From NCBI GenBank assembly GCA_030667765.1, contig DAOUVF010000001.1, positions 1 through 35,884 of the forward strand: DNA of 35,884 bases, in the 5' to 3' direction. Origin of the DNA: Bacteroides sp. Lineage in GTDB: Bacteria > Bacteroidota > Bacteroidia > Bacteroidales > SM23-62. The notes beneath the pieces were generated by a model, which worked only from the letters and a program-made list of their open reading frames with translations, ran no database searches and was not told where the DNA came from. This document shows positions 16,901 through 25,829 of the stretch, piece by piece (within the stretch, counting starts at the first letter, position 1; each line of letters opens with the position of its first letter). A program made the position numbers and the translations under genes.

Positions 16901-18205
16901 AGCAAATACCGTCAGGTCAAATCCGATCAGCAAATCATAGTACGGAAGGTTGAATATCCCGTCATTTCCATGCAAATAAGAAGGTACAAACACAATTTTG
17001 ACCCTGTTGCCATCCTTATTTGCCAGATTATTTTCCCTGATCTTGCCCAGGATGGGATCATATTCCGGATCGTGAAGATGATGCGTCAGGCAGCAGATCT
17101 CCTGGGGATCCAGTGGTTTCTTTTCTTTCATTGCATCCACCAGCTCTTTTCGGGGACCATAATGATGGGCCGGGATCAAAACGAAAACAACAATATCCCG
17201 GTTTACCTTATCGGAATGATTTACTTTGGAAAGTGCATCTATGAATACATCCAATCCCTTGTTCCGGAATTCATACCTGCCACTGGTGGCGATCAAAAGT
17301 GCATCCTCCCCGAGGGATTGATGGCTTACAAGTCCGGCTACCTCCATCAGCAAATCCCTGGCCTTCCCTCTTTTCTTTTTAAACTCAGCTTCTTCGGGAA
17401 CGAATGAATCCTCAAATCCATTCGGTGTGACAACACTTACTTCTTTCTTCAGGAACTGGGTACACTCCCTCGATGTTAACTTGCTAACGGTGGTAAATGC
17501 ATCTGCCTTTGCTGCAGCGAGTTTCTCGAGAGATTGCTTTGACACAACATTGAAATCATTGGATTTATCATCCCCGTCATACTCTTCGAGTCTTCCATAG
17601 AGAGGGAGCTGGTTCCCGGCAATGGATCTCCCGATGACTGTGGCATGTGTAGTAAAAGTAGTAGCAATCTGGGGACGTAGTTCATTCAGGTAGAGTACAC
17701 CCGCCCCGGTCATCCATTCATGGAACTGGGCAACCACTCGCGTCCGGGTATTGAGATAGAACCCGGTATAGCTTTCAATGACCTTGCCGGCCGCATATCC
17801 AAAAAGACATGGTTCTATGTAATCCCACTGGCCCGATATCGAATCCAGCTGAAAGCTCTCCCAGAGTTTACTGAAAATCTCATCCTTCATTCCCATGAAA
17901 GTGGTAAAATCAAGGATGATGGCGATGGGCCTGCCGGCGATTTTCCACCTGCCAACCTTGATCCTCAGACCCTCCCCCAGGGCATGCTGTTTCCATGCAT
18001 GGAAGAGCATTTTATCCTCCTCAAATTCAGGATTTTCTCCTGAATCCCGCCATACATCCGGACCGATCAGGATATGTCTGTTCTGTAGTTCAGCCTGCAG
18101 TGATTTTGCCTTGGTTGATATTACTGTATGTATGCCCCCTACTTTATTACAAACCTCCCAGCTTACCTCAAACAGATAGTCCGGAGTCAGATATTTCTTT
18201 GCCAT
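13964..18205 (-). CDS. Glycogen synthase (GT3)-alpha-glucan phosphorylase (GT35) fusion
   Basis: 1413 residues. Residues about 1-550 match eukaryote-type GT3 glycogen synthase: YLFEVSWEVCNKVGGIHTVISTKAK at the N-terminus, and YYEPWGYTPLESLAFSIPSVTT with the E-x7-E-like sugar-nucleotide motif. From about residue 570 a DUF3417-type start (SPLEDIAMNLYWSWDEEA) leads into a short-type alpha-glucan phosphorylase with YFSMEYGIHDSLKTYSGGLG, HCNEGHAAF and EASGTSGEKAIMNGSLH. K1167 in that motif is the expected pyridoxal-phosphate lysine. One half would lengthen glycogen from a sugar nucleotide and the other would release glucose-1-phosphate. Such long fusions are known in Bacteroidota databases, usually named only for the phosphorylase. 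Last gene of the glycogen operon. Confidence 0.93.
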   Translation of the reverse strand: MAKKYLTPDYLFEVSWEVCNKVGGIHTVISTKAKSLQAELQNRHILIGPDVWRDSGENPEFEEDKMLFHAWKQHALGEGLRIKVGRWKIAGRPIAIILDFTTFMGMKDEIFSKLWESFQLDSISGQWDYIEPCLFGYAAGKVIESYTGFYLNTRTRVVAQFHEWMTGAGVLYLNELRPQIATTFTTHATVIGRSIAGNQLPLYGRLEEYDGDDKSNDFNVVSKQSLEKLAAAKADAFTTVSKLTSRECTQFLKKEVSVVTPNGFEDSFVPEEAEFKKKRGKARDLLMEVAGLVSHQSLGEDALLIATSGRYEFRNKGLDVFIDALSKVNHSDKVNRDIVVFVLIPAHHYGPRKELVDAMKEKKPLDPQEICCLTHHLHDPEYDPILGKIRENNLANKDGNRVKIVFVPSYLHGNDGIFNLPYYDLLIGFDLTVFASYYEPWGYTPLESLAFSIPSVTTTLAGFGLWVKEEYGEVKHGIAVVERDDDNYSETVDGIAKAIISTAGLGKAAYENARKEAWEISRIALWENLVEYYWQAYGIALDKARRRTNLFFDKERPEYISEKITAEQPDWKKFEVRENIPEKLSPLEDIAMNLYWSWDEEATAFFQSIDPDLWEESNHNPILAARSLPLSRFKELEEDKGFIREMNRIHKKCKAYVELKKEAVGPAIAYFSMEYGIHDSLKTYSGGLGLLAGDYLKEASDYNRNLVGVGLLYRYGYFTQIVSASGEQISANTPQDFSRIPARQVRDEHGNWQTISIQMPGRTMKARIWRVDVGRVELYLMDTDFEENIEQDRSVTHHLYGGDLENRFKQELLLGVGGIRLLQTLGIEPDLYHCNEGHAAFIGLERLRALISEENRSYPDALELVRATTLYTTHTPVPAGHDSFDEGLVRMYMSHYPDRLNISWEQFIGLGRLHPEDNHEKFSMSYLAINLSQEVNGVSRLHGKVTQHMFRDLWKGYNPDELHIGYVTNGVHFPTWTAPEWRDLYRKYFGHDFLENQSDLNRWQKIYDVDDKEIWDLRNSLRDKMILHIKSRIKKAAVKRLEDPRIIMEVEERLSSEVLTIGFARRFATYKRANLLFRDPERLARIINDPERPVQIIFAGKAHPNDKAGQDLIKFIVETSKRPEFIGRILFLQNYDISLAQKLVQGVDIWLNTPTRPLEASGTSGEKAIMNGSLHLSVLDGWWAEGYREGAGWALPEQRTYDNQHYQDEMDAETIYSLLENEITQMFYRQRTNDVPLEWISYIKNSIARVAPNFTMNRMFIDYEEKFYNKLYKRAEKMKAGDLAMIRDLSSWKRFVLRHWEGINIVGFRHPDISRELVSLGDTYRAEVVLELNELHPSDIGVEIVIPDFSYGEDLETITYSKEFDLVKQENGQAFYGIEVSPARSGVLNYGIRIFPKNVNLPHRQDFALVKWA

Positions 18206-18261
18206 ATTATTTCAAATGATAGATTAAATGATGAGAATTTTATCAGGATCCTGATTGATTG

Positions 18262-19749
18262 CTAAGCTTTCCGCTTCCTGGTTTTTGTCTCAGTTGTAGA
18301 TTTACCGCTCCCCGGATCTGCTTTTTTCCTGCTCTTCGCCGTAACTTTGGTTGCCGTCTTTTTGGCACTTGTCTTTTTGGCATTCGTTTCCACGGCGGAT
18401 GGTTTCTTTGCGGCTGTTTTTTTTGTAGTACTATGCTCCCGGCCGGATAATAACAATTGTTTATTCAGCTCATAGATCTCTTCTTCATACCTGCTGATTA
18501 TGCTTTCCTTTTCCTCTATGATCCCTGTCAGGTTCGAGATCTCCTGTTCCACACCAGTCTGGGGAACAACTGCATTCACACGCAGGGTAAAATCACTGAG
18601 TACATTCATGTAGTTAATGAACGCATCATAGGGTGTATCATACGGATTGAAATAGGAATGTACCGCACCATCCGAGAAGAACTTTGTGCACATATAGTAG
18701 AAGTGGTCACTGACCTGGAGATAATCCCAGTCTTTTTTAAGTACCGGATCCTCAACTTTTTTCAGTTTATCCCTCAGGTCATAGAGCCGGTTAAACGCTT
18801 CTTCCTGCAATTCATTACCCAGCCAGGCAGTCAGGTCCCTTTCTTCATCTGCCCAGGAGATGGGATGTGGGACCTGCACTGCAGAGATGACCTGCAGGTT
18901 GCCGGCCACCTCTGATGGTGTACTGAAAGTAAAATCTGAGTTTGCAAATACAGTCTCAGGCAAAGCTTTCAGGAACTCAAAGATGCCGGTTTCCTCCCAC
19001 TGGTGTTCACCGAACGTTTCGTAATCCATGAACAGATTAACTGTTTCTTCATCCTTTCCGGTCTGATTTAACCAGGATACGTATTTTTCTGCCGTCAATG
19101 GATATTCTTCCCATCCCTTATTGGAGAAGCGGAAGGCAATATCATCACTCAGCTTGAAATTCTTAAGCAGCAGCTTTAATTTGGGATTAATTGCGTTGCA
19201 ATACAGGTAATTCGGGCTCTTCCAGCCAAGTATATGTTTTGCCCCTTCTGTCAGCATGGCCTTGTAGCCCATGCGCGATACCATAGCACCAATATCATCA
19301 GAGTAGATAAGCTCTGTATTTCTGAAAACTGTCGGGATCTGTCCAAAATGCTTCTCAATTTTTCCAACATGTTCTGCCACCTGGGATCTGAATTCATCTT
19401 CATCCTTCAGGGCCACCAAAGAATGGGCATTGGTCTCTGCAAGGAATTCCACACAACCTGTTTTTGCCAGTTTCCTGAAACTCTCCAGTACCTCCGGGGA
19501 ATAGAGTTCCATCTGGTCGATGGCAATGCCTGAAATGGACATGGCAATTTTGAACTTCCCGTCAAATTTCCGGATCAGGTCAAGTAATATCTTGTTGGCC
19601 GGGAGGTAACATTTATCCGCCACCTTCCTGAGGATACTTTCATTGGAATAATCGTCATAATAATAATGTTCATTACCGATATCAAAAAAACGGTACCTCC
19701 TAAAACGGAAGGGTTGATGAACCTGGAAATACAGACAAATTGTTCTCAT
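18262..19749 (-). CDS. GH57 family alpha-amylase/4-alpha-glucan enzyme with Lys/Ala-rich tail
   Basis: 495 residues. The N-terminal MRTICLYFQVHQPFRFRRYRF is the GH57 conserved region 1. FRNTELIYSDDIG carries the candidate nucleophile E146, and FMDYETFGEHQ the candidate acid D242. No signal peptide is seen, so the enzyme is probably cytoplasmic and acts on glycogen or malto-oligosaccharides; hydrolase versus transferase activity cannot be decided. After a coiled-coil segment (about residues 400-435) comes a tail of about 60 residues rich in Lys, Ala, Thr and Ser (KKTAAKKPSA, KKTSAKKTATK) ending in KTRKRKA. A similar tail is on bL21 in this window. It lies 18 bp downstream of the GT4 gene. Confidence 0.92.
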   Translation of the reverse strand: MRTICLYFQVHQPFRFRRYRFFDIGNEHYYYDDYSNESILRKVADKCYLPANKILLDLIRKFDGKFKIAMSISGIAIDQMELYSPEVLESFRKLAKTGCVEFLAETNAHSLVALKDEDEFRSQVAEHVGKIEKHFGQIPTVFRNTELIYSDDIGAMVSRMGYKAMLTEGAKHILGWKSPNYLYCNAINPKLKLLLKNFKLSDDIAFRFSNKGWEEYPLTAEKYVSWLNQTGKDEETVNLFMDYETFGEHQWEETGIFEFLKALPETVFANSDFTFSTPSEVAGNLQVISAVQVPHPISWADEERDLTAWLGNELQEEAFNRLYDLRDKLKKVEDPVLKKDWDYLQVSDHFYYMCTKFFSDGAVHSYFNPYDTPYDAFINYMNVLSDFTLRVNAVVPQTGVEQEISNLTGIIEEKESIISRYEEEIYELNKQLLLSGREHSTTKKTAAKKPSAVETNAKKTSAKKTATKVTAKSRKKADPGSGKSTTETKTRKRKA

Positions 19750-19767
19750 TATATCATGATTAATTTT

Positions 19768-21051
19768 TTACACTAAGTTTGTATAAACTTCCCTGACCTT
19801 CCTGGCCGAATTTTCCCATTTCAGATTATCCACTTCTTCTTTCCCATATTTCTTGAAGGTCATGGATAAAGCTTCATAATTCAGAATTCCATAGATGGCA
19901 TCCGACATGGCATCTATATCCCAGAAATCGACCTTAATGGCATGTTTCAGGATCTCAGCAACGCCTGACTGATGGGATATAATGACCGGAACATTTGACT
20001 GCATCGCTTCCAGTGGAGAAATCCCAAAAGGTTCAGATACCGAAGGCATTACGTAAACGTCAGTCAGGGAGAACATCCTGTAAACATCATCCCCCCTCAG
20101 AAATCCTGTGAAGTGAAATTTATCCATGATCCGAAGGGAGGTCGCATGCCAGATCATCCTGATCATCATATCGCCACTGCCTGCCATCACGAAACGGACA
20201 TTGTCCATTTTCTGCAGGACTTTTTTGGCCACCTCGATGAAGTATTCAGGTCCCTTTTGCATGGTTATCCTGCCCAGGAAAGTGACGATCTTCTCGTCGA
20301 AACCCTTCTTTACAATGATATTTTCCTGCTGAACCACAGGATCTACCGCATTATACACTGTCACAACCTTATCGGCAGCTATCCCGTAATTATGGATCAC
20401 GGTATTCCGGGTCAGATTGCTGACAGTAATAACCTTATCGGCAGCTTCCATGCCCCTTTTTTCCATCTCATAAACCCCTGGATTCACATTCCCGCCACTC
20501 CGGTCAAAATCAGTAGCATGAACATGTACCACCAGTGGCTTGCCGGATACCTGTTTGGCCGCCATCCCGGCCGGGTAAGTAAGCCAGTCATGTGAATGGA
20601 TGACATCAAAATCCTGGGCAGCTGCAATGTCAGTTGCTACAGCTGCATAATTGGCAATCTCCTGGTATAAATTCACGCCATATCCTCCTGTGAACTCTAA
20701 CTTACCGCTGAAACGCACATTAACAAACTGCTTCTTCCCGCTTTTATCCTGCTCCAGCAAATTAAAATATTCCTCCGGATCGGTATAAGGAATAATGTTT
20801 GAATTAACCTCCATGAACCTGATCTTTTTCATAAGATCCTGGTAATGGATGTTTTGTTCACTAAGTACTATGTCGTTTGCACCGATAAGACGTAGTTTGG
20901 ACTGATCCTCATCACCAAATGCCTTCGGTACTACGAACAGGATGTCCATATCATCAAAATATGATAATCCTTTGGTCAGGCCATAACAAGCCGTGCCGAG
21001 GCCACCAGATATGTGGGGAGGAAATTCCCAACCGAACATTAATACTCTCAT
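19768..21051 (-). CDS. GT4 glycosyltransferase, glycogen synthase-like
   Basis: 427-residue GT-B enzyme. The N-terminal MRVLMFGWEFPPHISGGLGTACYGLTKGL has the glycine loop of glycogen-synthase-like GT4/GT5 proteins. The middle shows DVIHSHDWLTYPAGMAAK. The C-terminal nucleotide-sugar domain shows VTFLGRITMQKGPEYFIEVAKK and SVSEPFGISPLEAMQSNVPVI (E-x7-E). In this locus it most probably transfers glucose to an alpha-glucan or a primer; donor (UDP- or ADP-glucose) is not readable. Second gene of the operon, 12 bp after the debranching enzyme. Confidence 0.9.
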   Translation of the reverse strand: MRVLMFGWEFPPHISGGLGTACYGLTKGLSYFDDMDILFVVPKAFGDEDQSKLRLIGANDIVLSEQNIHYQDLMKKIRFMEVNSNIIPYTDPEEYFNLLEQDKSGKKQFVNVRFSGKLEFTGGYGVNLYQEIANYAAVATDIAAAQDFDVIHSHDWLTYPAGMAAKQVSGKPLVVHVHATDFDRSGGNVNPGVYEMEKRGMEAADKVITVSNLTRNTVIHNYGIAADKVVTVYNAVDPVVQQENIIVKKGFDEKIVTFLGRITMQKGPEYFIEVAKKVLQKMDNVRFVMAGSGDMMIRMIWHATSLRIMDKFHFTGFLRGDDVYRMFSLTDVYVMPSVSEPFGISPLEAMQSNVPVIISHQSGVAEILKHAIKVDFWDIDAMSDAIYGILNYEALSMTFKKYGKEEVDNLKWENSARKVREVYTNLV

Positions 21052-21063
21052 ATACTGGAGGAT

Positions 21064-23016
21064 TTATTCATTTTCTGTACTGTAATTCTTGATCATCCTC
21101 CTGATGCGTAACAGGGCAGCGACGCTCCAGGCCTGGGAGATGGCACCCTTTCCTTTATGTGGAGGATCCCCGTCATAGATTTCGGAGACAGATCCAATCC
21201 CATTCATATTCATATCTTCTTCAAATCCGTAATACAATTTTTTTACGAGGGATAAGCCGGTTGTTTTGTGGATCTTCAGGTAGGTGGCACAGAAATGTTC
21301 AAGCAACCATGGCCAGACCGTTCCCTGATGATAAGCCTCATCCCTGATCTCCTGTTTCCCCTCATAAATTCCCTTATATAAAGGATTCTTTGGTGAAAGG
21401 GTCCGTAATCCTTTGGGGGTCAACAATTCTCCCTCGACAACATCAAGTATTGATTTTTTCATCTCTGTACTGAGCGGGGAATGATCCATGGCAGCAGCAA
21501 TGATCTGATTTGGCCTGACGGAGATATCCTGTACCCCATTTTTCACGCAATCAGCCAGGTAGCCACCTTCCTCGTACCAGAATACAGGGACAAATGATTC
21601 TTCGATCATGGCGGGTATATCCTTCCATTCATCAATGAATTTCTTCTCCCCTGTTTTTTCGGCCAGTTCCAGGGCAAAACGAATACTGTTATACCAGAGT
21701 GCCGATATCTCCACCGGGTTTCCATCCCGCTGGGTAACCGGACTGTCATATACCACCGCATCCATCCAGGTGAGTGCTTTAAATTCCTCGCCGGCATGGA
21801 TCAGTCCATTCTCCTGCATATGGATATTGAAAAGGGTGCCTGCCCTGAAATGGTGGAGGATATGCTTGATATGTTTCCCGTATCTTTTCCACAGGTCATA
21901 CTCAGGATTATATTTGTGAAATTGCTGCAATGCCCAGATGAACCAGAGGGGTGCGTCTACTGAATTAAATGCTGGATCATCGTCGGTACCCATATTCGGG
22001 AATAATCCGTTTTTTAATTTTTTCACCATGGTATCGGCCACAGAGATGAAAGATTCCGGATCACGGATTGCGATGGTCAGTCCCGGTAAGGCGATAAAGG
22101 TGTCACGTCCCCATGTGCCGAACCACGGAAATCCTGCAACAACTTCCGTTTTACGATCTTGTCTTACAATGAATTGCTGTGCAGAATTTATCAGGCTATT
22201 ATAGAAACTTGTGCGTGGGATTCGCTTGGACAACTCACTGGTGTACTTCCTCTTGAGACTTGCTGTAGCTGCTTCCCTGGTGCTTGCCGAGAAGATGATG
22301 GTCTCGCCCTCCTTCATTCCCAGTTCAAAATAGCCAGGCACGAACAGGTCTTCCTTGTATGCATATCCCCGTTCCATTTCCTGAGGGTATTCGATGTTAT
22401 AATACCAATCCGGAACGTGCACATATTCAAGTTTCTTTGAGAATTGCATATACAGGCTCGGATATCCCTCGTACAGCTTTGAGACCACGCCATTGGCTGT
22501 CTTTCTTACTTTCGTATTGGCATAGAGGTTTGACTTACTCAGGGTGTGTGCATTCCTGAAGGCCAGGAAGGGACGGAATCTCATCCTGATCGGCCCCTGG
22601 CTCTCCACCAGCTGATATTTCATAAGGATCTGCTGTTCCCTCTCCACCAGGAGACTTGTCCTGACCAGCACCACACTCCCAACACGGTATGTAGTGCGGG
22701 CAATGGTTTCCGCTTCGAAATCCCGGACATATTTATGCCCTTTCGGCACAAAATTATCCCCTTCATATTTATGGATCCCCAGATTAAACTCCTGGTCTTT
22801 CTCAACAATGGTTGCATCCAGTGAGGATAGCAAAACATGTTTTTCTCCTTTGAACTGTTCCAGGGGACAAACCAGCAGGCCATGGTATTTCCTTGTATTG
22901 CATCCTACAATGGTCATACTGGCGTATGATCCGGCCCGGTTTGACCGGATGATTTCCCGGTTCAGGGAATACTCCAGGTTGATCAGCTGGCTTTTATCAA
23001 ATTTTATATAGCTCAT
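21064..23016 (-). CDS. Glycogen debranching enzyme (amylo-alpha-1,6-glucosidase)
   Basis: 650 residues. An N-terminal GDE_N-type beta domain (residues about 1-230, REIIRSNRAGSYASMTIVGCNTRKYHGLLV) is followed by an (alpha/alpha)6 catalytic domain with AGFPWFGTWGRDTFIALPGL, TWMDAVVYDSPVTQRDGNPVEISALWYN and HQGTVWPWLLEHF. It would remove alpha-1,6-linked stubs exposed by phosphorylase. It is the first gene of the four-gene operon and has a candidate promoter at 23093-23123, divergent from gatB. Confidence 0.93.
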   Translation of the reverse strand: MSYIKFDKSQLINLEYSLNREIIRSNRAGSYASMTIVGCNTRKYHGLLVCPLEQFKGEKHVLLSSLDATIVEKDQEFNLGIHKYEGDNFVPKGHKYVRDFEAETIARTTYRVGSVVLVRTSLLVEREQQILMKYQLVESQGPIRMRFRPFLAFRNAHTLSKSNLYANTKVRKTANGVVSKLYEGYPSLYMQFSKKLEYVHVPDWYYNIEYPQEMERGYAYKEDLFVPGYFELGMKEGETIIFSASTREAATASLKRKYTSELSKRIPRTSFYNSLINSAQQFIVRQDRKTEVVAGFPWFGTWGRDTFIALPGLTIAIRDPESFISVADTMVKKLKNGLFPNMGTDDDPAFNSVDAPLWFIWALQQFHKYNPEYDLWKRYGKHIKHILHHFRAGTLFNIHMQENGLIHAGEEFKALTWMDAVVYDSPVTQRDGNPVEISALWYNSIRFALELAEKTGEKKFIDEWKDIPAMIEESFVPVFWYEEGGYLADCVKNGVQDISVRPNQIIAAAMDHSPLSTEMKKSILDVVEGELLTPKGLRTLSPKNPLYKGIYEGKQEIRDEAYHQGTVWPWLLEHFCATYLKIHKTTGLSLVKKLYYGFEEDMNMNGIGSVSEIYDGDPPHKGKGAISQAWSVAALLRIRRMIKNYSTENE

Positions 23017-23092
23017 CGTATGTGTATGATTCTACAAAACCCTATTATTCAACAAGTTAATAAATTGCTTTGAGATTATCAAAAAAAGCTAA

Positions 23093-23123
23093 CAAATATC
23101 TGAAATTCATATTAATATAACAA
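23093..23123 (-). promoter_or_regulatory. Candidate promoter of the glycogen operon
   Basis: The minus strand has TTG (23123-23121), a 20-nt spacer and GATATTTG (23100-23093), one base off TAnnTTTG. It leaves a leader of about 70 nt before the debranching enzyme ATG at 23016. The rest of the 189-bp gap is AT-rich. Confidence 0.4.
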
Positions 23124-23189
23124 TGCCCGGACAGCCTTTTTAATAAATTTTTCGTTATTTTTTTTTCACGATGTGGATTTAGAAATATG

Positions 23190-23197
23190 TATCTTCG
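23190..23197 (+). promoter_or_regulatory. Candidate -7 promoter box for gatB
   Basis: TATCTTCG is one base off TAnnTTTG. It lies 16 bp before the GTG at 23206, which argues against the longer in-frame start at 23173. Confidence 0.4.
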
Positions 23198-23205
23198 CAG
23201 GATTG

Positions 23206-24670
23206 GTGAAAAAGGCAAATTCATACGAGGCGGTAATCGGCCTGGAAGTCCATGCCCAGTTGAGTACAGAGAGTAAATTGTTTTGTTCTGACCCCAACCA
23301 GTTCGGCGCTGAACCCAATCAACATACATCGGTCATTTCGCTTGGACATCCGGGAAGTCTTCCCAGGCTCAATGGAAAGGTAGTTGAATATGCCATCAGG
23401 CTTGGATTAGCCACCCGGTCTAAGATCGCTCCTTCCCTGGCCTTTACCCGCAAGAATTACTTTTATACCGACCTGCCCAAAGGATACCAGATCTCCCAGC
23501 ATGAGGCTCCCATTTGCGAGGGCGGGTATATCCATATCCGTATGCCTTCCGGAAATAAAAAGATCCGTTTGATCCGTATCCATATTGAAGAAGATGCCGG
23601 CAAAAGCCTTCATGACCAGCAACCCGATGCCAGCCTGATCGACCTGAACAGGGCGGGGGTCCCCTTGCTTGAAATCGTATCTGAACCTGACCTTCGAAGT
23701 GGAGAGGAAGCACAGTCATACCTGGGGGAGGTCCGAAGGCTGGTCCGGCACCTGAACATCTGTGATGGCAATATGGAGGAAGGCAGCCTTAGATGTGATG
23801 CCAATGTATCGGTCAGAAAAAAAGAGCGAGACTAAACTGGGTACCCGCACAGAGATCAAAAACCTTAACAGCATGTCGAATGTCAGGAAGGCAATCGAAT
23901 ATGAAATTAAAAGACAGATAGCATTACTCGATGAGGGAGGGAAGGTGGTCCAGCAAACCGTCAGTTATGATGACCAGAAAAATCTTACGTTCCCGTTGCG
24001 AAGCAAGGAAGAGGCAGAAGATTACCGGTATTTCCCGGAACCGGATTTAAATCCCATTATCATTGACCAAAAATGGGTATCAGAAATCCTGTCGGACTTG
24101 CCAGCACTTCCACAGGAGCTTTTCTTACGGTATACCACTGAATATCATTTATCAGAACAGGATGCTGGTGTCCTGGTTGAATCACCGGAGCAGGCTAGGT
24201 ATTTTGAAGCACTTGCTGATCAGACAGGAGAACAAAAGACGGCTGCCAACTGGATACTGGGACCGGTTAAATCATGGCTAAAGGAAAATCATACCCGGAT
24301 GGATGATTTCCCCCTGTCACCTGAAAAACTGGCATCCCTGCTGGCCCTGGCCAATGAGGGCAAAGTCAGCTATACAGCCGCCCAGCAAAAGATATTCCCT
24401 GAACTGATCCGGCAGCCGGATGCTAATCCCATGGCACTGGCAAAACAGCTGGACCTCATCCAGGAATCAGGTACGGAGGCCATAATGAAACATGTCCATG
24501 CAGCGTTAGATAAATATCCTGAAAAAATCAGGGAATATCACAATGGAAAGAAAGGCCTGGTCGGGTTATTTATGGGAGAAGTCATGAAATCCACCGGAGG
24601 CAAGGCGGATCCTTCACTGTCAAATAGAATGATCATGCAAGAATTGGATAAACGTAAAGAAGATGAATAA
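23206..24670 (+). pseudogene. gatB: Aspartyl/glutamyl-tRNA amidotransferase subunit B, frameshifted at an A7 run
   Basis: GatB phosphorylates and amidates Glu-tRNA-Gln (and Asp-tRNA-Asn) in the GatCAB complex. The first frame has SYEAVIGLEVHAQLSTESKL, RKNYFYTDLPKGYQISQ and EGSLRCDANVSVRKK, then stops at 23833-23835. The family sequence resumes one frame over as SETKLGTRTEIKNLNSMSN and continues to 24670 with the C-terminal GatB/YqeY domain (GLVGLFMGEVMKS). Removing one A from the seven at 23817-23823 restores a single protein of about 487 residues. GatB is normally essential where GlnRS is absent, so an assembly error or transcript slippage is likelier than real loss. GTG 23206 (or TTG 23203) is the likely start. 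Confidence 0.9.
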
Positions 24671-25826
24671 AAACTTTTGGCTGACAGGTATTCTTGTCCT
24701 TCTACTATCCTGCAATGGTGAAAAAAGTACATTCAAAATCTCCGGTAACCTGGATAAGGGGGAAGGAATGATGATTTATCTCAAGGAGATGACCAGCACG
24801 GAGATGATCCATGTCGATTCCACCCTGATAAATGATGCTGGTGGCTTCGAACTGAATGGCCAGCTTCCGGAAAACAGGTTCTATGCAATTCATACACAGC
24901 CGGAGAGCTTTATTTATATCCTGGCCGCTAAAGGTGATAAGATCACCATAGAGGGAGATGCCCAGGCATTGACCAGTACATATACTGTGTCCGGTTCGGA
25001 AGATTCCAGGCTGATCCGGGAGTTGACGGAGGAACAGAATAAGGTACTGGCCCGGATATATCAGCTGAACAGAATATTTACAGACAGTGTGCATAGTCCG
25101 GATTTATTGGAGATTAAAGTGGGACTAGATTCTGTATACGATGGTATTCTTGAGTCGCATCGTGAATATACCTTCGCATTCATCGAAGACAACCTGCACT
25201 CACAGGCCAGTCTGATGGCCCTTTATCAGCAGATCGGTCCCAGGCATTTCGTACTGGATCCTGAAAATGATTTTAAATATTTTTCCATGGTCGACTCATC
25301 CATGGGCATATTGTATCCCGAATCGGATGCTGTCCAGGATCTTCACCGGCAGGTAGATGAACTAAAACAGAAACAGCGGCTTGAATCAATGTCCGCTGCC
25401 CGGCTCGAGGCAGGATCATCGGTCCCGGAAATTGCCCTGCCCAATCCAGACGGTGATACCATACTTCTCTCATCTCTCAGGGGCAGTTATGTTTTATTGG
25501 ATTTCTGGGCCTCTTGGTGTCCACCCTGCCGCATGGAAAATCCCAACCTGGTTAAGGTCTATGAGAAATACCATGACAAAGGATTCGAAATATACCAGGT
25601 TTCACTGGACAAGACCCGCGATGCATGGCTGAAAGGTATCAGAGATGACGGACTGAACTGGGTCCATGTCAGCGATCTGCAATATTGGAATTCTATAGTC
25701 GTCCCTGTTTACAATCTCGAAGGTATCCCGACGAGCTACCTGATTGACAGGAGAGGAAGGATCGTTGCCCGGAATCTGCGCGGCGGCATATTAGAACAAG
25801 AACTGAAACAAATATTTAATCCCTGA
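24663..25826 (+). CDS. TlpA/ResA-like thiol-disulfide oxidoreductase lipoprotein
   Basis: 387 residues. A lipoprotein signal (lipobox LLLSC, cysteine about residue 17) is followed by a DUF4369-type beta domain (FKISGNLDKGEGMMIYLKEM), a helical linker, and a thioredoxin fold (residues about 250-387) with the active site WASWCPPCRMENP (C286 and C289). This architecture is common in Bacteroidota for periplasmic disulfide-reducing lipoproteins. The start overlaps gatB by 8 bp, and a paralogue follows after 3 bp, so coupled expression is likely. Confidence 0.92.
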   Translation: MNKNFWLTGILVLLLSCNGEKSTFKISGNLDKGEGMMIYLKEMTSTEMIHVDSTLINDAGGFELNGQLPENRFYAIHTQPESFIYILAAKGDKITIEGDAQALTSTYTVSGSEDSRLIRELTEEQNKVLARIYQLNRIFTDSVHSPDLLEIKVGLDSVYDGILESHREYTFAFIEDNLHSQASLMALYQQIGPRHFVLDPENDFKYFSMVDSSMGILYPESDAVQDLHRQVDELKQKQRLESMSAARLEAGSSVPEIALPNPDGDTILLSSLRGSYVLLDFWASWCPPCRMENPNLVKVYEKYHDKGFEIYQVSLDKTRDAWLKGIRDDGLNWVHVSDLQYWNSIVVPVYNLEGIPTSYLIDRRGRIVARNLRGGILEQELKQIFNP

Positions 25827-25829
25827 TAA

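Noticed and set aside
14897..18219. Several plus-strand frames of 60-209 codons opposite the synthase-phosphorylase fusion
   Set aside because: They are shadows of a high-confidence coding frame; compositions are not protein-like.
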